Source of the DNA: Nitrospira sp. MA-1 | Lineage (GTDB): Bacteria; Nitrospirota; Nitrospiria; Nitrospirales; UBA8639 | NCBI GenBank assembly: GCA_032139905.1 | Contig: JAQJDB010000007.1 | Span: 124,001-188,000 of the forward strand | Direction: 5' to 3' | Length of the DNA stretch: 64,000 bases | Shown here: piece by piece, positions 9,894 through 19,502 of the stretch | How positions within the stretch are numbered: position 1 is the stretch's first letter | Layout: each line of letters begins with the position of its first letter | The notes under the pieces: generated by a model | Database searches by the model: none | Seen by the model: only the letters and a program-made list of their open reading frames with translations | Told to the model about the DNA's origin: nothing | Translations under genes and position numbers: made by a program

Positions 9894-10586
9894 TTATGCC
9901 TTATCTTTTTCCATTGAGGCAATGAAAGAATCAGCTTCCTTGATAGAGGCTTCCATTTCTTTAATGAGAGAGGCAATGTTGCCTTCCACCGAGACGAGCT
10001 CACTTTTCAACGACGCGATGGCTTGGGCGTTCAGGTTGTGTTTGAGGAAGAGGACCTGGTCTTTGAATTTCGCCAACACCGGATCCATTTTCGTCTCCGC
10101 CCGCTTCATGGCTTTGATCAATTGAGCATATTGGGTCCGTGTTTGTGTCAGTTGCTTTTGGCTGTTTTTGCGCAAGGCGGCGCTGGAATATTCCTTGAGT
10201 TCCGCCTCCCATTCTTCAAATAAGGCCTCTGAGACATCCTCCACCGACGCGATGCGATCACGGACCGCTTGGGCTTTGGCCTCGCTCTGCTCGTATTCCG
10301 CATTCAGCACGTCGTATTTGTCCTGTAATTCACCCCCCTCGATATTGAGGGTTTTGGTAAACCGGTCAAGCGCGGATTTGAATTGTTCTTTGGCGTCCTC
10401 TTGAGCGTCGCGGGCTTTTTCCACATTACTTACCATCAGGTCGCGTTTGTGATAACCGATCTTCTCCATGGCATCATAATAGATGCTCTGGCAACCAAAT
10501 GCGCTCAGACTCAAGAGGACGATTCCCCATGTCAGATAAGGAAAGAATCTGCGAGAACCTACTGGAGAATATTGAGGGTACATCAT
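9894..10586 (-). CDS. DUF2959 family lipoprotein
   Basis: About 230 residues from the ATG at 10586, which has AAGGA five bases upstream; an upstream start at 10628 is possible. The signal ends in a lipobox-like LLSLSAFGC. The mature part begins with the DUF2959 signature (SIYYDAMEKIGYHKRDLMV, then EKARDAQEDAKEQFKSAL) and is almost entirely helical and coiled-coil, ending KEADSFIASMEKDKA. It is predicted to be an extended periplasmic helical protein of unknown function. Confidence 0.8.
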   Translation of the reverse strand: MMYPQYSPVGSRRFFPYLTWGIVLLSLSAFGCQSIYYDAMEKIGYHKRDLMVSNVEKARDAQEDAKEQFKSALDRFTKTLNIEGGELQDKYDVLNAEYEQSEAKAQAVRDRIASVEDVSEALFEEWEAELKEYSSAALRKNSQKQLTQTRTQYAQLIKAMKRAETKMDPVLAKFKDQVLFLKHNLNAQAIASLKSELVSVEGNIASLIKEMEASIKEADSFIASMEKDKA

Positions 10587-10627
10587 GTCATCCTTGTGCA
10601 AAGGGTTTATATTCATTGGGCCAATCA

Positions 10628-11065
10628 TCAGGTTGTCGAAGGCCCGGGCTTCAAGACTTTTTCCAGAAGACCCTTCATGGAATCCCCGCCTTGATTCTGG
10701 ACGAAGGAAAGGACGATCGGGGCAAACTTTCCAATCATATCAGGGCTTAATCCAAGTTGCGAAAACCCGCTTGCCAAATTGGCGAGATTTCCCAATCCTC
10801 CCATCTTGTCACCTAATCCCCCGGCACCGAGTGAAGCGGCGATTCCTCCTAATGCTCCCATCATGCCGCCGCCCGCGGAGGCAGCTGGTGAGGTAGCGGG
10901 CGCTGCTCCTAAGAGGTCCTTGACCCCTGGAACCTTGTCGGTGAGCTGTTGAAACTCGCCTGAGCTCAATTTTTCTTTCGCGAGGTTGAACAAAAGACCG
11001 GCGCCGCCTTTGGCTTGGCCTTCATTGATGTTCAAACTGCTGACTAGTTGTTGAATCAATTCCAT
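10628..11065 (-). CDS. DUF2780-like Gly/Ala-rich protein
   Basis: 145 residues. The N-terminal domain (LIQQLVSSLNINEGQAKGGA, LFNLAKEKLSSGEFQQL, VPGVKDLL) and the C-terminal part (FSQLGLSPDMIGKFAPIVLSFV, GLLEKVL) match the DUF2780 plan. A flexible Ala/Ser/Gly/Met-rich linker separates them. The ribosome site TAGGAGG is excellent. No signal peptide is evident. Function is unknown. It sits upstream of the DUF2959 and GlsB-like genes and is probably cotranscribed with them. Confidence 0.75.
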   Translation of the reverse strand: MELIQQLVSSLNINEGQAKGGAGLLFNLAKEKLSSGEFQQLTDKVPGVKDLLGAAPATSPAASAGGGMMGALGGIAASLGAGGLGDKMGGLGNLANLASGFSQLGLSPDMIGKFAPIVLSFVQNQGGDSMKGLLEKVLKPGPSTT

Positions 11066-11253
11066 GGCAAAACCTCCTAGTGAACTATCGAATATGTGGA
11101 CACGCGGGTTAAAAGTGAGTGAGGGGTGGGCCGATCGCTTCCACTGCAGTGGATTATTGATGCTGAAGCATCAGCCGTACTGAATAGGATACGGGATGTG
11201 CCGCTCTAAAAGAAACACGAATCGACAAATCTTTGCTTGGAAACTCTAGGGTG

Positions 11254-13713
11254 TCAAAGCCACGCTGGAGTCTGTTGGCCGCTGGTTTCTGCCCAATAGG
11301 GGACCCATGCCAAAGACACCAATTGCGTCGAAATGTTGGTCTTTTTGGGGCGCACAGTGAGAGTCTCCAGGGGAATGGTTTGGACATCCCACTGAGTGGT
11401 GAGTGATTGAATCTCTTGTTGTAACTCCGTATCCAAAGCTGCCAATTGTTGTTGAAGGGCGTCCACGTTTTCCTCGGCACGATCCACATCCTTGCCTTCT
11501 TTCATGGTTCGGCTCATGCCTCGAACGGCGGAGGTGGCCTGGCCCATCGAGGATCGGCTGACGGTTTTTCGGCCCATGAAAACAGACAGGAGGGTCGCGC
11601 CTATTGAAATCACTGTTTGGAGTTTTTGTTGTTTGGCTTGCTCGGATTCCCTTTGGACGGCCTGCTCCGCCCGCCGGATACGATCTTCAAGAGTCGACAT
11701 TTTCCCGGCATATTTTTTCCTGAGGGTCTCGGTCTCTTCATCCCGACGTTCGCGGACGAGCTGTTGTAATCGAAGGCGGAAATCACGTTCCGATTCATGT
11801 GGGTCGGATGTCACTCCTAACGAGGCATTCCGGAATAGGTCCAAGGTTTGTGTCCGGTAGACCCAATCCTCGAAATCCTTTTCCCAGCCCTTATAGGATT
11901 TCGCCTGGCTGGCGGCCCCCGGCAGATCCTCGAACTGTGCTCCGTCAGCAGGATGGGTATTTAAATCAGTGGGTGGAATATCGACCGATTCCGCTTGATC
12001 CCACTGGACCGGGATCGGACCGGCAATCATGGACGCAAGAGCCTGGACCTCACGGACTTCATCCAATTGTGTTTTGGTATCCTGGTAATGGACCGTTGCG
12101 GCACCATATAGCCGTGGGTGATAGATGAGTGAAGCGCTTGCGGGGCTGGCTCCCCGAACGGGCACAAAATGTTGGCGGATGTCCGGGGGAAGAACAGGTG
12201 GATGTGTGGCGCCGACCTTGGAAGGTGTTCCGGCAAAAGATTGAGAAGGGGCCGTTAGGCTTTTTGTGGAATCGGATGAGGTTGTAGAAGAAAGTGCAGC
12301 TTTTACCGGATCCATCAAGGTTTTGATCTGCGTCCGGGTTAACGGTCCCCGAAGATAGGACAACGCCCAGCGGGTCTCAAAAACTTCCGGTCCGTCGTCA
12401 TGGACGTTGTTCATGAGAAACACCCGGTTTCCGAGGCCGGAGATGATCTGCTCCATCTTCTGACGATTGAAGTTTCCTGCACTATTGGTAGCAGCTCCCT
12501 CTAATCCATCCAGCACGCGCGCCATATCCCGTTCGGTCTGCAGCCGCCCGATAAACCACGTGCCCGTATTGCCCAATCCTTTGTAATCCAGGTCAACCGG
12601 ATTTTGAGTCGCAAGGACGACCCCCAGGCCAAAGGCTCGAGCTTGTTTCAGCATGGTGAGCATGGGGGCTTTGGATGGCGGATTTTTGATGGGAGGAAAG
12701 AAGCCAAAGACTTCATCCATATAGAGCAGCGCGCGCAGACTGGTGGTGCCGGATTGGCTTCGCATCCAACTGACCATTTGAGTGAGGAGTAGGCTCACAA
12801 AAAACATGCGCTCCGTGTCATTCAGATGCGCGATGGAAAAAATGGCGATGCGGGGTTTGCCGGTTGGCGAATGCAAAATCTGATCGATATCCATCGGCTG
12901 GCCCTCCAGCCATGCGGAGAACCCTGGCGCTCCCAATAAATTATTAAAACGCATGGCCAATGCAAAGCGATCCTTCGAAGAGAAAACTGATTCCAAGTCC
13001 ATCACTCCCAATTTGGAAAACGGCGGGGTTTGAATCTGTTGGATGAGCGAGGAAATCGTCAGGTCCTGGTCGGCTTCCCATGAGGTTTTTAAGATATTGG
13101 CCAGCAGAATATGTTCGGGGCTTTGCAGGGGGTCGGCGTCCAGACCAACGAGGTTGAGTAAGCTGGTCGCGGTGGTGCCCACCCGGTCCCCTAAGAGTTC
13201 TGCGTCTTCAAGGATTTTGGGAGAAGGCACTGAAAACGATTGCAGAATGGAAACAGGAAGCCCGGCCGTGCTGCCAGGGGTATAGACTAAAAAGTCCGCG
13301 GCTTCCCGGAGTTTCGCGATTCTGGCTCCATCTTGGCCCCAGGACTCCAAGCCCGCTTTCCATTTGTCCGCTTCCTTGTCGGCGAAGGCTTCCGGCGTGA
13401 TTTCTTTTTTCTTGGCATCATCAGGATTAATCCAGGGAAGAAAATCACTGCCGTGCAGATCCGGAAAGGTTAGTAAGAGGTTGGCGATATCGCCCTTGGG
13501 GTCAATGATGATGGCGGGAATATTGTCGATTGCCGCCTCTTCCAATAAGCCGATGCAGAGCCCGGTTTTCCCGCTCCCCGTCATCCCCACGCAGACGGCA
13601 TGGGTCACCAAGTCTTTAGAGTCATAGAGGAGGAGGCCGGGTTTGGCTGATTTGGTGGCGTGGTCGTATGGCCTCCCTAAATAAAACACCCCGAGCTTTT
13701 CAAAATCAGACAT
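11254..13713 (-). CDS. HerA-like ATPase (helicase HerA / DUF853 type)
   Basis: 819 residues. Walker A is GMTGSGKTG (about 43-51) and the preceding strand is THAVCV. IPAIIIDPKGDIANLLL follows, then a Walker B (ALLYMDEVFGFFPP) and a sensor-like ATQNPVDLDYKGLGN typical of HerA/FtsK-fold hexameric ATPases. The C-terminal third holds a long coiled coil (RDEETETLRKKYAGKM to DVDRAEENVDALQQQLAALD) around a short hydrophobic stretch (LQTVISIGATLLSVFMG). No nuclease such as NurA lies next to it, so this is an orphan motor. DNA translocation is the family role; the substrate here is unknown. Confidence 0.8.
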   Translation of the reverse strand: MSDFEKLGVFYLGRPYDHATKSAKPGLLLYDSKDLVTHAVCVGMTGSGKTGLCIGLLEEAAIDNIPAIIIDPKGDIANLLLTFPDLHGSDFLPWINPDDAKKKEITPEAFADKEADKWKAGLESWGQDGARIAKLREAADFLVYTPGSTAGLPVSILQSFSVPSPKILEDAELLGDRVGTTATSLLNLVGLDADPLQSPEHILLANILKTSWEADQDLTISSLIQQIQTPPFSKLGVMDLESVFSSKDRFALAMRFNNLLGAPGFSAWLEGQPMDIDQILHSPTGKPRIAIFSIAHLNDTERMFFVSLLLTQMVSWMRSQSGTTSLRALLYMDEVFGFFPPIKNPPSKAPMLTMLKQARAFGLGVVLATQNPVDLDYKGLGNTGTWFIGRLQTERDMARVLDGLEGAATNSAGNFNRQKMEQIISGLGNRVFLMNNVHDDGPEVFETRWALSYLRGPLTRTQIKTLMDPVKAALSSTTSSDSTKSLTAPSQSFAGTPSKVGATHPPVLPPDIRQHFVPVRGASPASASLIYHPRLYGAATVHYQDTKTQLDEVREVQALASMIAGPIPVQWDQAESVDIPPTDLNTHPADGAQFEDLPGAASQAKSYKGWEKDFEDWVYRTQTLDLFRNASLGVTSDPHESERDFRLRLQQLVRERRDEETETLRKKYAGKMSTLEDRIRRAEQAVQRESEQAKQQKLQTVISIGATLLSVFMGRKTVSRSSMGQATSAVRGMSRTMKEGKDVDRAEENVDALQQQLAALDTELQQEIQSLTTQWDVQTIPLETLTVRPKKTNISTQLVSLAWVPYWAETSGQQTPAWL

Positions 13714-14234
13714 GATCAGCCATTCCCTTCGTTAACTATTGGGGTTTTTTCTGTCCAGGTTTCAGGAAATAATGCGCTGGTTGGGCAGCTTTTTAGCACA
13801 TGAAAAGATACCAGAGTGTCACGGGAAACTGCACTCAAGGAACAGAAAAAAGAAAAATCCCTTCCTTCCTACAAAGGTGGGGGCTTTGGGCCAGTTCCTG
13901 GTTTAACGGATAGAGCAGAATTCCTGGAGCTCAAGGAAGGGGGCCAAGGAGATATGCTGAATAATCCGCAGATGATTTACAGCAAGAGGTCACTTGAGCA
14001 GGTAGGAATGGGGTGGTTGAAAAAAACCGGCGATTGACCCTGTGATCAGTCGCCGTTAGCAGGTCCCAACCCCAAAGCCCGGATTAGGAAAATTTAAAAC
14101 GGATATTGGATGCTTCCACCTCAAAAATACTAATTGATGATACTGGGGTTTCCTGAAGGGTGACCATTGAAAATTTTCAAATTGACTGGCCGGCTGGTTC
14201 TTGGTCACGTATAGTTCAAGGTCAACTCAGTTCT
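13714..14234. other. Intergenic stretch with a terminator
   Basis: About 520 bases between the HerA-like gene and a minus-strand lipoprotein gene. The terminator at 14020-14055 is the only element recognised. A 73-codon plus frame here has no family match or good ribosome site and is probably chance. Confidence 0.5.
14020..14055 (-). terminator. Rho-independent terminator of the 14.2-14.6 kb lipoprotein gene
   Basis: On the minus strand CGGCGACTGA pairs with TCAATCGCCG (one G-T pair) around an 8-base loop. The stem is followed by GG and a run of seven T. It lies about 180 bases after the lipoprotein stop codon. Confidence 0.7.
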
Positions 14235-14597
14235 CTATTTAAATTTGATCGCGGTTCCTCTGACCGTGGTACAGGTAAAGGTATAGACGTTGTATATGGG
14301 AATGAAACCGTACAGGCTGCTTTCTGCTGAGACATTGAGCAAGGCGTCTCCGCCTGTGGCTTCTAAGGCCTTATCCACCGCTTTAGCCATGTCTGATTGG
14401 CCAAATGGGATAATGGCCAAAATGAAATGACGGCAAGCTTGTCCTTCAGTTGGTCCTAACTCCTCATAGCCCTGGCTGTTTTTTAAAAGCGAGGCTGGGT
14501 CGGCTGAGCTTTTGGTCACAATTCCCAAATTCCCCGTGGTACTGCATCCCACCAACATACATGTTAGTAACAGAACCAAACGCCAGATTTTGGACAT
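14235..14597 (-). CDS. Small lipoprotein, TRL-like
   Basis: 120 residues with a signal peptide and lipobox LTCMLVGC (Cys about residue 18). The second half (FILAIIPFGQSDMAKAVDKAL, GGDALLNVSAESSLYGFIP) resembles short TRL/YkwD-unrelated lipoproteins that carry a conserved GDALxNV motif. TAAGGAG precedes the ATG, so the start is secure. It is a single-gene transcript, judging from the downstream terminator. Function is unknown. Confidence 0.7.
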   Translation of the reverse strand: MSKIWRLVLLLTCMLVGCSTTGNLGIVTKSSADPASLLKNSQGYEELGPTEGQACRHFILAIIPFGQSDMAKAVDKALEATGGDALLNVSAESSLYGFIPIYNVYTFTCTTVRGTAIKFK

Positions 14598-14921
14598 GTT
14601 ATTCTCCTTAAGATACGGTCAGGTTAAATCATATTGCTGTGAGTCGGCATAACCTCTTGCAATCTTAAGCAAAAAGTTTGGGATTTCCAGAAGGAAATGG
14701 ACAGGTGCTGGAAAGCTCTGTTTTTGAGGAGATGGTGTAGCCTCAAGCCTGGAAATCATAGCTGGGGACCACCTAGGGGTGAGGGGATTAAAGGAGTAAT
14801 TATTTTATTTGAACGAGAGGAGGTAAGGCAAAGATAGCCCAAAAGTGAAGACAGGGCTTCGGGGGAAGGGTACTATTCTTTAAGCGAAAAAAATCGTTGT
14901 TAGCTATTGAAGGAGGCCGTG

Positions 14922-15260
14922 GTGGAGACTATATCCTGGGATGATTTTGCAAAAATTGAACTCCGTGTCGGGCGCATTGTGAGTGCGGTGCGGTTCCCGG
15001 AAGCCAAAAAGCCTGCCTACATTCTCCAAGTTGATTTTGGGAAGGACATCGGCATGAAGAAATCGAGCGCTCAGGTCACGGGCCTTTACAAGCCGGAAGA
15101 GCTAGTGGGTAGGCTGGTTGTCGGCGTGGTGAATTTTCCAAGCAAACAAATCGGTCCGTTGATGTCGGAATGCCTGGTCACCGGATTTTATACTGAGAAC
15201 GGGGAAGTGGCGTTGTGCGTTCCGGACAAATCGGTTCCTCTAGGCACAAAGTTGTTGTAG
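14922..15260 (+). CDS. csaA: CsaA-type tRNA-binding protein
   Basis: 113 residues: one tRNA-binding OB-fold domain, the full length of CsaA. Typical blocks are DFAKIELRVGRIV, the KPAYILQVDFG strand, KKSSAQVTGLY and LVGRLVVGVVNFPSKQIGP. It resembles the C-terminal domain of MetRS and the YgjH/CsaA proteins and is probably a cytosolic tRNA-binding or chaperone-like protein. The GTG at 14922 is preferred because AAGGAGG lies five bases upstream. A GTG at 14919 and a TTG at 14907 are alternatives in the same frame. Confidence 0.88.
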   Translation: METISWDDFAKIELRVGRIVSAVRFPEAKKPAYILQVDFGKDIGMKKSSAQVTGLYKPEELVGRLVVGVVNFPSKQIGPLMSECLVTGFYTENGEVALCVPDKSVPLGTKLL

Positions 15261-15565
15261 TTTCTATGTTGCTTAAATTATTTGCTGATAGAACCATGCC
15301 TTACAACACGTTTCACCTACTTCGGAATAGTTAAACTATGTGCGGTCTCTATGGGATGGGTAGGAATGGCTGGAGAAGATGAAATAAATTCTGACACCAG
15401 AGTTATTCAGAATATTGATTACATCGCCCCGGCCTGTCTCATATTAAGTTCCTGAGATTTCAAGAAACCAGGGTTTTTGTCAGGTGTGAGCGGTGTACTG
15501 CTCTTCGATAATAAACAAACATCAATTGAAAATTGGCCAACCTGTTTTAACGAGAGGAGACGACT
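15261..15565. other. Intergenic stretch
   Basis: About 300 bases between csaA and the Spy-like gene. I see no gene, RNA or repeat. The promoter of the downstream gene presumably lies here. Confidence 0.4.
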
Positions 15566-16117
15566 ATGGCGTTCATACCTACAAGAAAAAACCTATTCCG
15601 GCATGATCCTGGGAAAAAGGGTTTCCTTATTCTCCTCTCTATCATTTTTGTATTAAGCGGCTGTGCGCATGATGGAAAAAGTACTACCGAGAGTAAACGT
15701 TCTCATGAATCCTATACGCACGAATCCGAATCTCCGCATGCAACTCAAAATTATATGAATCATCATCCTTTTTCCGGCTCAATGGAAGAAGATTTAATGT
15801 TGAGCGAAGAACAAAAAGAGGCTTTTCATGGGCTTCGACTTGATTACGATAAAATGGTCGTCAAAAAAACCGCTGATGTCCGAACGGCGGAAGTCGACCT
15901 TGCGACCCTGCTGGGGAAGGATGAGCCAGACCGTCAGGCGATTGAAGAGCAGGTTAAAACCATTGGAGCTATTAAAGAAGATATGATGATGGCGCGCATC
16001 GACTCCCTGCTGAAATTGAGAGGTGTATTGACTAAGGATCAATACGGAAAATTTAGAGAGATCTTGCATCAACGCATGAGTCAGGTAGAGGGACATTCCC
16101 CCCATGGTGGTTTGTAG
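15566..16117 (+). CDS. Spy/CpxP-like periplasmic lipoprotein
   Basis: 183 residues. The signal peptide ends IIFVLSGC (lipobox Cys about residue 33). A low-complexity His/Ser/Glu region follows, which could bind metal, and then a helical domain. The helical part contains LSEEQKEAFHGLRLDY and LTKDQYGKFREILHQRM, the LTxxQ-type motif of Spy/CpxP and heavy-metal-sensor proteins, and the tail is again His-rich (GHSPHGG). The likely role is a periplasmic chaperone or metal-stress sensor. GAGAGGAGA precedes the ATG. No two-component partner is adjacent. Confidence 0.75.
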   Translation: MAFIPTRKNLFRHDPGKKGFLILLSIIFVLSGCAHDGKSTTESKRSHESYTHESESPHATQNYMNHHPFSGSMEEDLMLSEEQKEAFHGLRLDYDKMVVKKTADVRTAEVDLATLLGKDEPDRQAIEEQVKTIGAIKEDMMMARIDSLLKLRGVLTKDQYGKFREILHQRMSQVEGHSPHGGL

Positions 16118-16322
16118 CTCGTATGGTGGAAGTGAAGAAGTATTTTGAAGGGGTATGAGATGGGAGCCGTGCCGTGATTGGTTAACCTGAAGCCCTTTAG
16201 CCTGTGGTTTTAATAAGAACGGGTGAGGATAATCAACCTTACCCACCCCTACAGGTCCGCTTATAGAACGGTTGTTTGAAACTCTGTTCTATTTATCCTT
16301 TCTCTGGCTGTGCTGAAGAAGC

Positions 16323-16745
16323 TTAGCGATATCTTTTGATGCGTTCCGTATAATCTTCAGAGGATGCAGGGTCGAGTTCCCATCGGTGGGTATCCCGTTC
16401 ATACACTTTCTCTCCTGCAAGTTCCTCAGAATTTTCAAAGGTAAGACCCACCGCCTCGCCCAACTCATCCACGGTATCTTGATCCGGAGTAGGATTGGAG
16501 CCCCCTACGGTTTCATCGCCGGAACTACCCGCATCTAGGGTTGCGTCAAGATCTCCAGCGAAACGTCTGGCCTGTTTTTGTCGGCTGTTTCCACGAGTTA
16601 GGACTACCTCCGATTCATGCTGAGCCCCTGTCTCGATAAATTCCTCATGTATAGACTCTTCAGCAAAATCCTGATCTTCAATATATCGTCGGATCATGGT
16701 ATCCGCATCCCGCCGTGATGGGTTCGTATTTTTCTCCTTGGCCAT
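16323..16745 (-). CDS. DUF6335 family protein
   Basis: 140 residues, highly acidic, with no signal or membrane segment. The C-terminal half carries the family block: GDLDATLDAG, SSGDETVGGSNPTPDQDTVD, ELGEAVGL, then HRWELDPASSEDY. Members occur mainly in cyanobacteria and a few other phyla. Function is unknown. AAGGAGG lies just before the ATG. The protein is probably partly disordered. Confidence 0.75.
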   Translation of the reverse strand: MAKEKNTNPSRRDADTMIRRYIEDQDFAEESIHEEFIETGAQHESEVVLTRGNSRQKQARRFAGDLDATLDAGSSGDETVGGSNPTPDQDTVDELGEAVGLTFENSEELAGEKVYERDTHRWELDPASSEDYTERIKRYR

Positions 16746-17256
16746 GGGTCCTCCTTATCTTGGATAAGCAGCAAATAGACTTGAACTTTGTAATAGGTTT
16801 TAGTCTTCACTGTATACCATGGCCATTGAGAACTGAACTGGAGAAAACCCTGGGAAATGTTCAAGGGGGAGAAGACTGTTAATAGTTCCATTAAAAATAG
16901 GGGATGAAGCCTGGCCTGGGGAATTGTTTAAAAGGGGGTCAAGGGCGGGAGTTCATTCTCGAAATGCCTTTGTTCGATTTCTTCATCGGGCCGATTATTT
17001 GGCGATTATCCTATCCAGTGTATGGACCATAAATTTTGGGAGAATGCCTGAAATTTTTGAAACTTATGACTGATTGCGCAAAATTTCCGGTCCGTATTTG
17101 ATCACTTTCCCCAAGGGTTTTTGGCAGGATTCAAACCCGAGCGATTGCGGTAACATTAAGAAATATACAAGTGGTTTTATTAATCACACGAAAGTTTGGC
17201 TCTCATTATTGTCGACCTTTTTCTCGTATTAAATCCGCTAAGGAGAAATTGCTGCC
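16746..17256. other. Intergenic stretch
   Basis: About 510 bases between the divergent DUF6335 and slp genes. No gene or RNA was recognised. It must hold both promoters. Confidence 0.4.
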
Positions 17257-17811
17257 ATGAAAAAGTCACCCTTCTCATCCATACTGTTTCTTTCGCTTAT
17301 ATTTACTGGATGCTCTCAGTACCAGGTAATCCCCGAGAGCTTGGAAAACCAAGTCAACCATACCTTGGACTTTAAGCAGATACGAGAGAACCCTGATAAT
17401 CATCAAGGAGAGTTAATGGTTGTCGGAGGAGAAGTGCTTTCGGTCAATCGGAAGCAGGATGCGACCAGAATTGAAGTTCTTCAGCTCCCACTGAACGAGG
17501 ATTATACTCCAGCGAATCAACGCACCAAAACTCAGGGTCGATTCATCGCATTATCGAAGGGAAAGGATCCATTAGATCCTGCTGTGCTTGAAGAAGGAAG
17601 AGCCATATCCATTGTCGGTGAGATTATAGGCCGTGAAACCATCCAAGTTGGTGAAGATTCACAAGAGGTTCCCATTTTTGGCATTAAGGATTTGACCATA
17701 TGGGACGAGGCACTTTATGGGGGTCGCGGATATTCCGGATTTCGTTGGGGCCGGGGTTATCCAACTGATTTTTATAGCGGATATCGTCCGCTCGCATATT
17801 CCTATTACTGA
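17257..17811 (+). CDS. slp: Slp family outer-membrane lipoprotein
   Basis: 184 residues. The lipobox LSLIFTGC puts the lipidated Cys at about residue 19. The Slp domain is seen as YQVIPESLENQVNHTLDFKQ, LMVVGGEVLSVNRKQDATRIEVLQLPL, GRFIALSKGKDPLDPAVLEEGRAISIVGE and IFGIKDLTIWDE. The C-terminus is Gly/Tyr-rich (YGGRGYSGFRWGRGYP), as in several Slp proteins. In enterobacteria Slp is a starvation or acid-induced outer-membrane lipoprotein. TAAGGAG precedes the start. It converges with the L,D-transpeptidase gene. Confidence 0.88.
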   Translation: MKKSPFSSILFLSLIFTGCSQYQVIPESLENQVNHTLDFKQIRENPDNHQGELMVVGGEVLSVNRKQDATRIEVLQLPLNEDYTPANQRTKTQGRFIALSKGKDPLDPAVLEEGRAISIVGEIIGRETIQVGEDSQEVPIFGIKDLTIWDEALYGGRGYSGFRWGRGYPTDFYSGYRPLAYSYY

Positions 17812-17967
17812 TTGTTTCATCGAAGGAGGCTGCAAACTACCATAAAAGGAAAGGGTAATGGAGATCTGCCCCCTTTTCATTTCATTCCTGAAACACGTCT
17901 TCATTTTTTTGATCAAACCCGGGTTGTAAACGACACCGAGCGGAAGAGAATCGAACACTGGAATTAT

Positions 17968-18747
17968 TTAAATAATGATGATTGGGGTGCCCAATGGGAC
18001 TGTTTCAAACACAAATTGAAGATCTTTAGGATGCAGTTGAATGCATCCGTGGGTGACATCCTGTCCTAATAAGTTTGAATACAAGGCACCATGAATGAAA
18101 TATCCATTGCCAAAACCCAACGCATAGCGCCCGAGCACTCCCGGTTTTAATCGATCGGCCATCTTGTCAGGAACCGGATCGCCTTGTTCGATGAAGGCCC
18201 AATCGGGACGAATCCATACCGGTTTTTCTAACTTGCTTTCAATGGCAAACGTCCCCTTGGGAGTTTCGAACGTCCAGGTTTTTTCTGGATTTCTGGGATC
18301 CGCTAAGATATTTCCCCTGCCGGTTGAAGCAATGGCCTCATGCAGAATGTGATCGCCCTCCTTGACGAAAAGCCGATGTCGGGAAATATCCACAAGGATG
18401 GAGATTTTTGCTTGTGTGGATGCGGACTTTAGATTCGGTGAGCGGTTGGAGTCCGTTTGGTGTGTTTGGGAGGGCGGGGATTCAATTTCTTGAGAAAGGG
18501 TCTGGGGCATGTGTGCCGGCTTATCGTAGGGAGGACCTTCCTGGGATAGACTCTGGGAAGTCTGGAGGAAGGGTATGGTTAACGGGATGGATTGGTCAGA
18601 ATTCAGGAAAGGTGAAGCGAAGACAATGAGCAAGGGAAGCATCAAGACTCCCCAGGCTACCGTCGCCCAGAAAACTATGGAACCGGTGGTTCTGATCGTT
18701 TCAAAAGTCTTCCTGGGAAGCTGAAGATCTCGGTTGTCGGGAGCCAT
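17968..18747 (-). CDS. L,D-transpeptidase (YkuD domain)
   Basis: 259 residues. One N-terminal membrane helix (about 21-45) is followed by a Ser/Pro/Gln-rich linker and a YkuD domain from about residue 120 (ISILVDISRHRLFVKEGDHI). The catalytic motif is complete: FIHGALYSNLLG then THGCIQLHPKDLQFVF, with Cys as nucleophile. It should make 3-3 peptidoglycan cross-links or attach proteins to peptidoglycan in the periplasm, membrane-anchored. The coiled-coil lipoprotein gene lies 48 bases upstream in the same direction, so the two may be cotranscribed. Confidence 0.9.
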   Translation of the reverse strand: MAPDNRDLQLPRKTFETIRTTGSIVFWATVAWGVLMLPLLIVFASPFLNSDQSIPLTIPFLQTSQSLSQEGPPYDKPAHMPQTLSQEIESPPSQTHQTDSNRSPNLKSASTQAKISILVDISRHRLFVKEGDHILHEAIASTGRGNILADPRNPEKTWTFETPKGTFAIESKLEKPVWIRPDWAFIEQGDPVPDKMADRLKPGVLGRYALGFGNGYFIHGALYSNLLGQDVTHGCIQLHPKDLQFVFETVPLGTPIIII

Positions 18748-18795
18748 GATGGGATATCACCACCAGAGACCGGATTGACCCTAAAAGCTTTTAAG

Positions 18796-19326
18796 CTATC
18801 GGGAATCCTCGTTAACCGTACTGATGGCCTGCTCAATGTGCTCATACACGGCTGAAGCTTTTTCCGTGGCTTGGTGGGCTTGATCTTTGGCCATTTCATA
18901 TTTCTGTTCATCAAAATGAGTTTGACCGGTTCGAAGAAGGCTTCGAGCCGAATCCAGGTCCCGCTCCAACGCGAATAATGCCAGGTCCGATTCCTTGCCC
19001 ATGGGAGCTCGACGAAGGAGTTGTTCAGCTTTTCCTATGGCGAAGTTCGCGCGTTCCAATTCTTCCTGGGCTGGTTGGCGGGAGGGTTCCGGTGTTGTGA
19101 TCGGCAAAGAACCATTTCCTTGCTCACCAGTACTTGATGGCGGGACCTGCGCATCTTTTGGCGCAATTGCTGACGTCGCAGGAGCCGGCTTTGTCTGGGT
19201 AGTCGGTGAGGCTTTGTCGTCCGAATCAGAACATCCTTGGATGCCGACGGCCAAGATAACGAAGAAGCAGAGAGTGAGAACTTCCTGTCTCACTAAGGAT
19301 GGTTTTTGAAAGTAAGGGAAGAGCAT
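18796..19326 (-). CDS. Helical lipoprotein, DUF4398-like
   Basis: About 176 residues from the ATG at 19326; a longer frame reaches 19452 but adds residues before the signal. The signal ends VILAVGIQGC. A Pro/Ser/Thr-rich linker follows, then two long helices (QEELERANFAIGKAEQLL, DLDSARSLLRTGQTHFDEQKYEMAKDQA) that resemble DUF4398/TPR-like envelope lipoproteins. It precedes the L,D-transpeptidase gene and may assist at peptidoglycan, which is inference only. Confidence 0.65.
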   Translation of the reverse strand: MLFPYFQKPSLVRQEVLTLCFFVILAVGIQGCSDSDDKASPTTQTKPAPATSAIAPKDAQVPPSSTGEQGNGSLPITTPEPSRQPAQEELERANFAIGKAEQLLRRAPMGKESDLALFALERDLDSARSLLRTGQTHFDEQKYEMAKDQAHQATEKASAVYEHIEQAISTVNEDSR

Positions 19327-19502
19327 AAGAGTACGCGCACTCTGAATCAAGAAACGATCTGTTCCGTTACTATAAAGGAAATACCGGATTTGAGAAAGCT
19401 GGTAAAAACCCTGGCCCTTCTTATCCAAGAAAACCCGGGATGATTGAAGCAAGGACGTGAAGCTGCCTTTTGGAATACTATCTTCATAAGGTGCTAAATT
19501 TT

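Noticed and set aside
13816-14037. 73-codon plus frame
   Set aside because: No family, no clear ribosome site, and it overlaps the minus-strand terminator.
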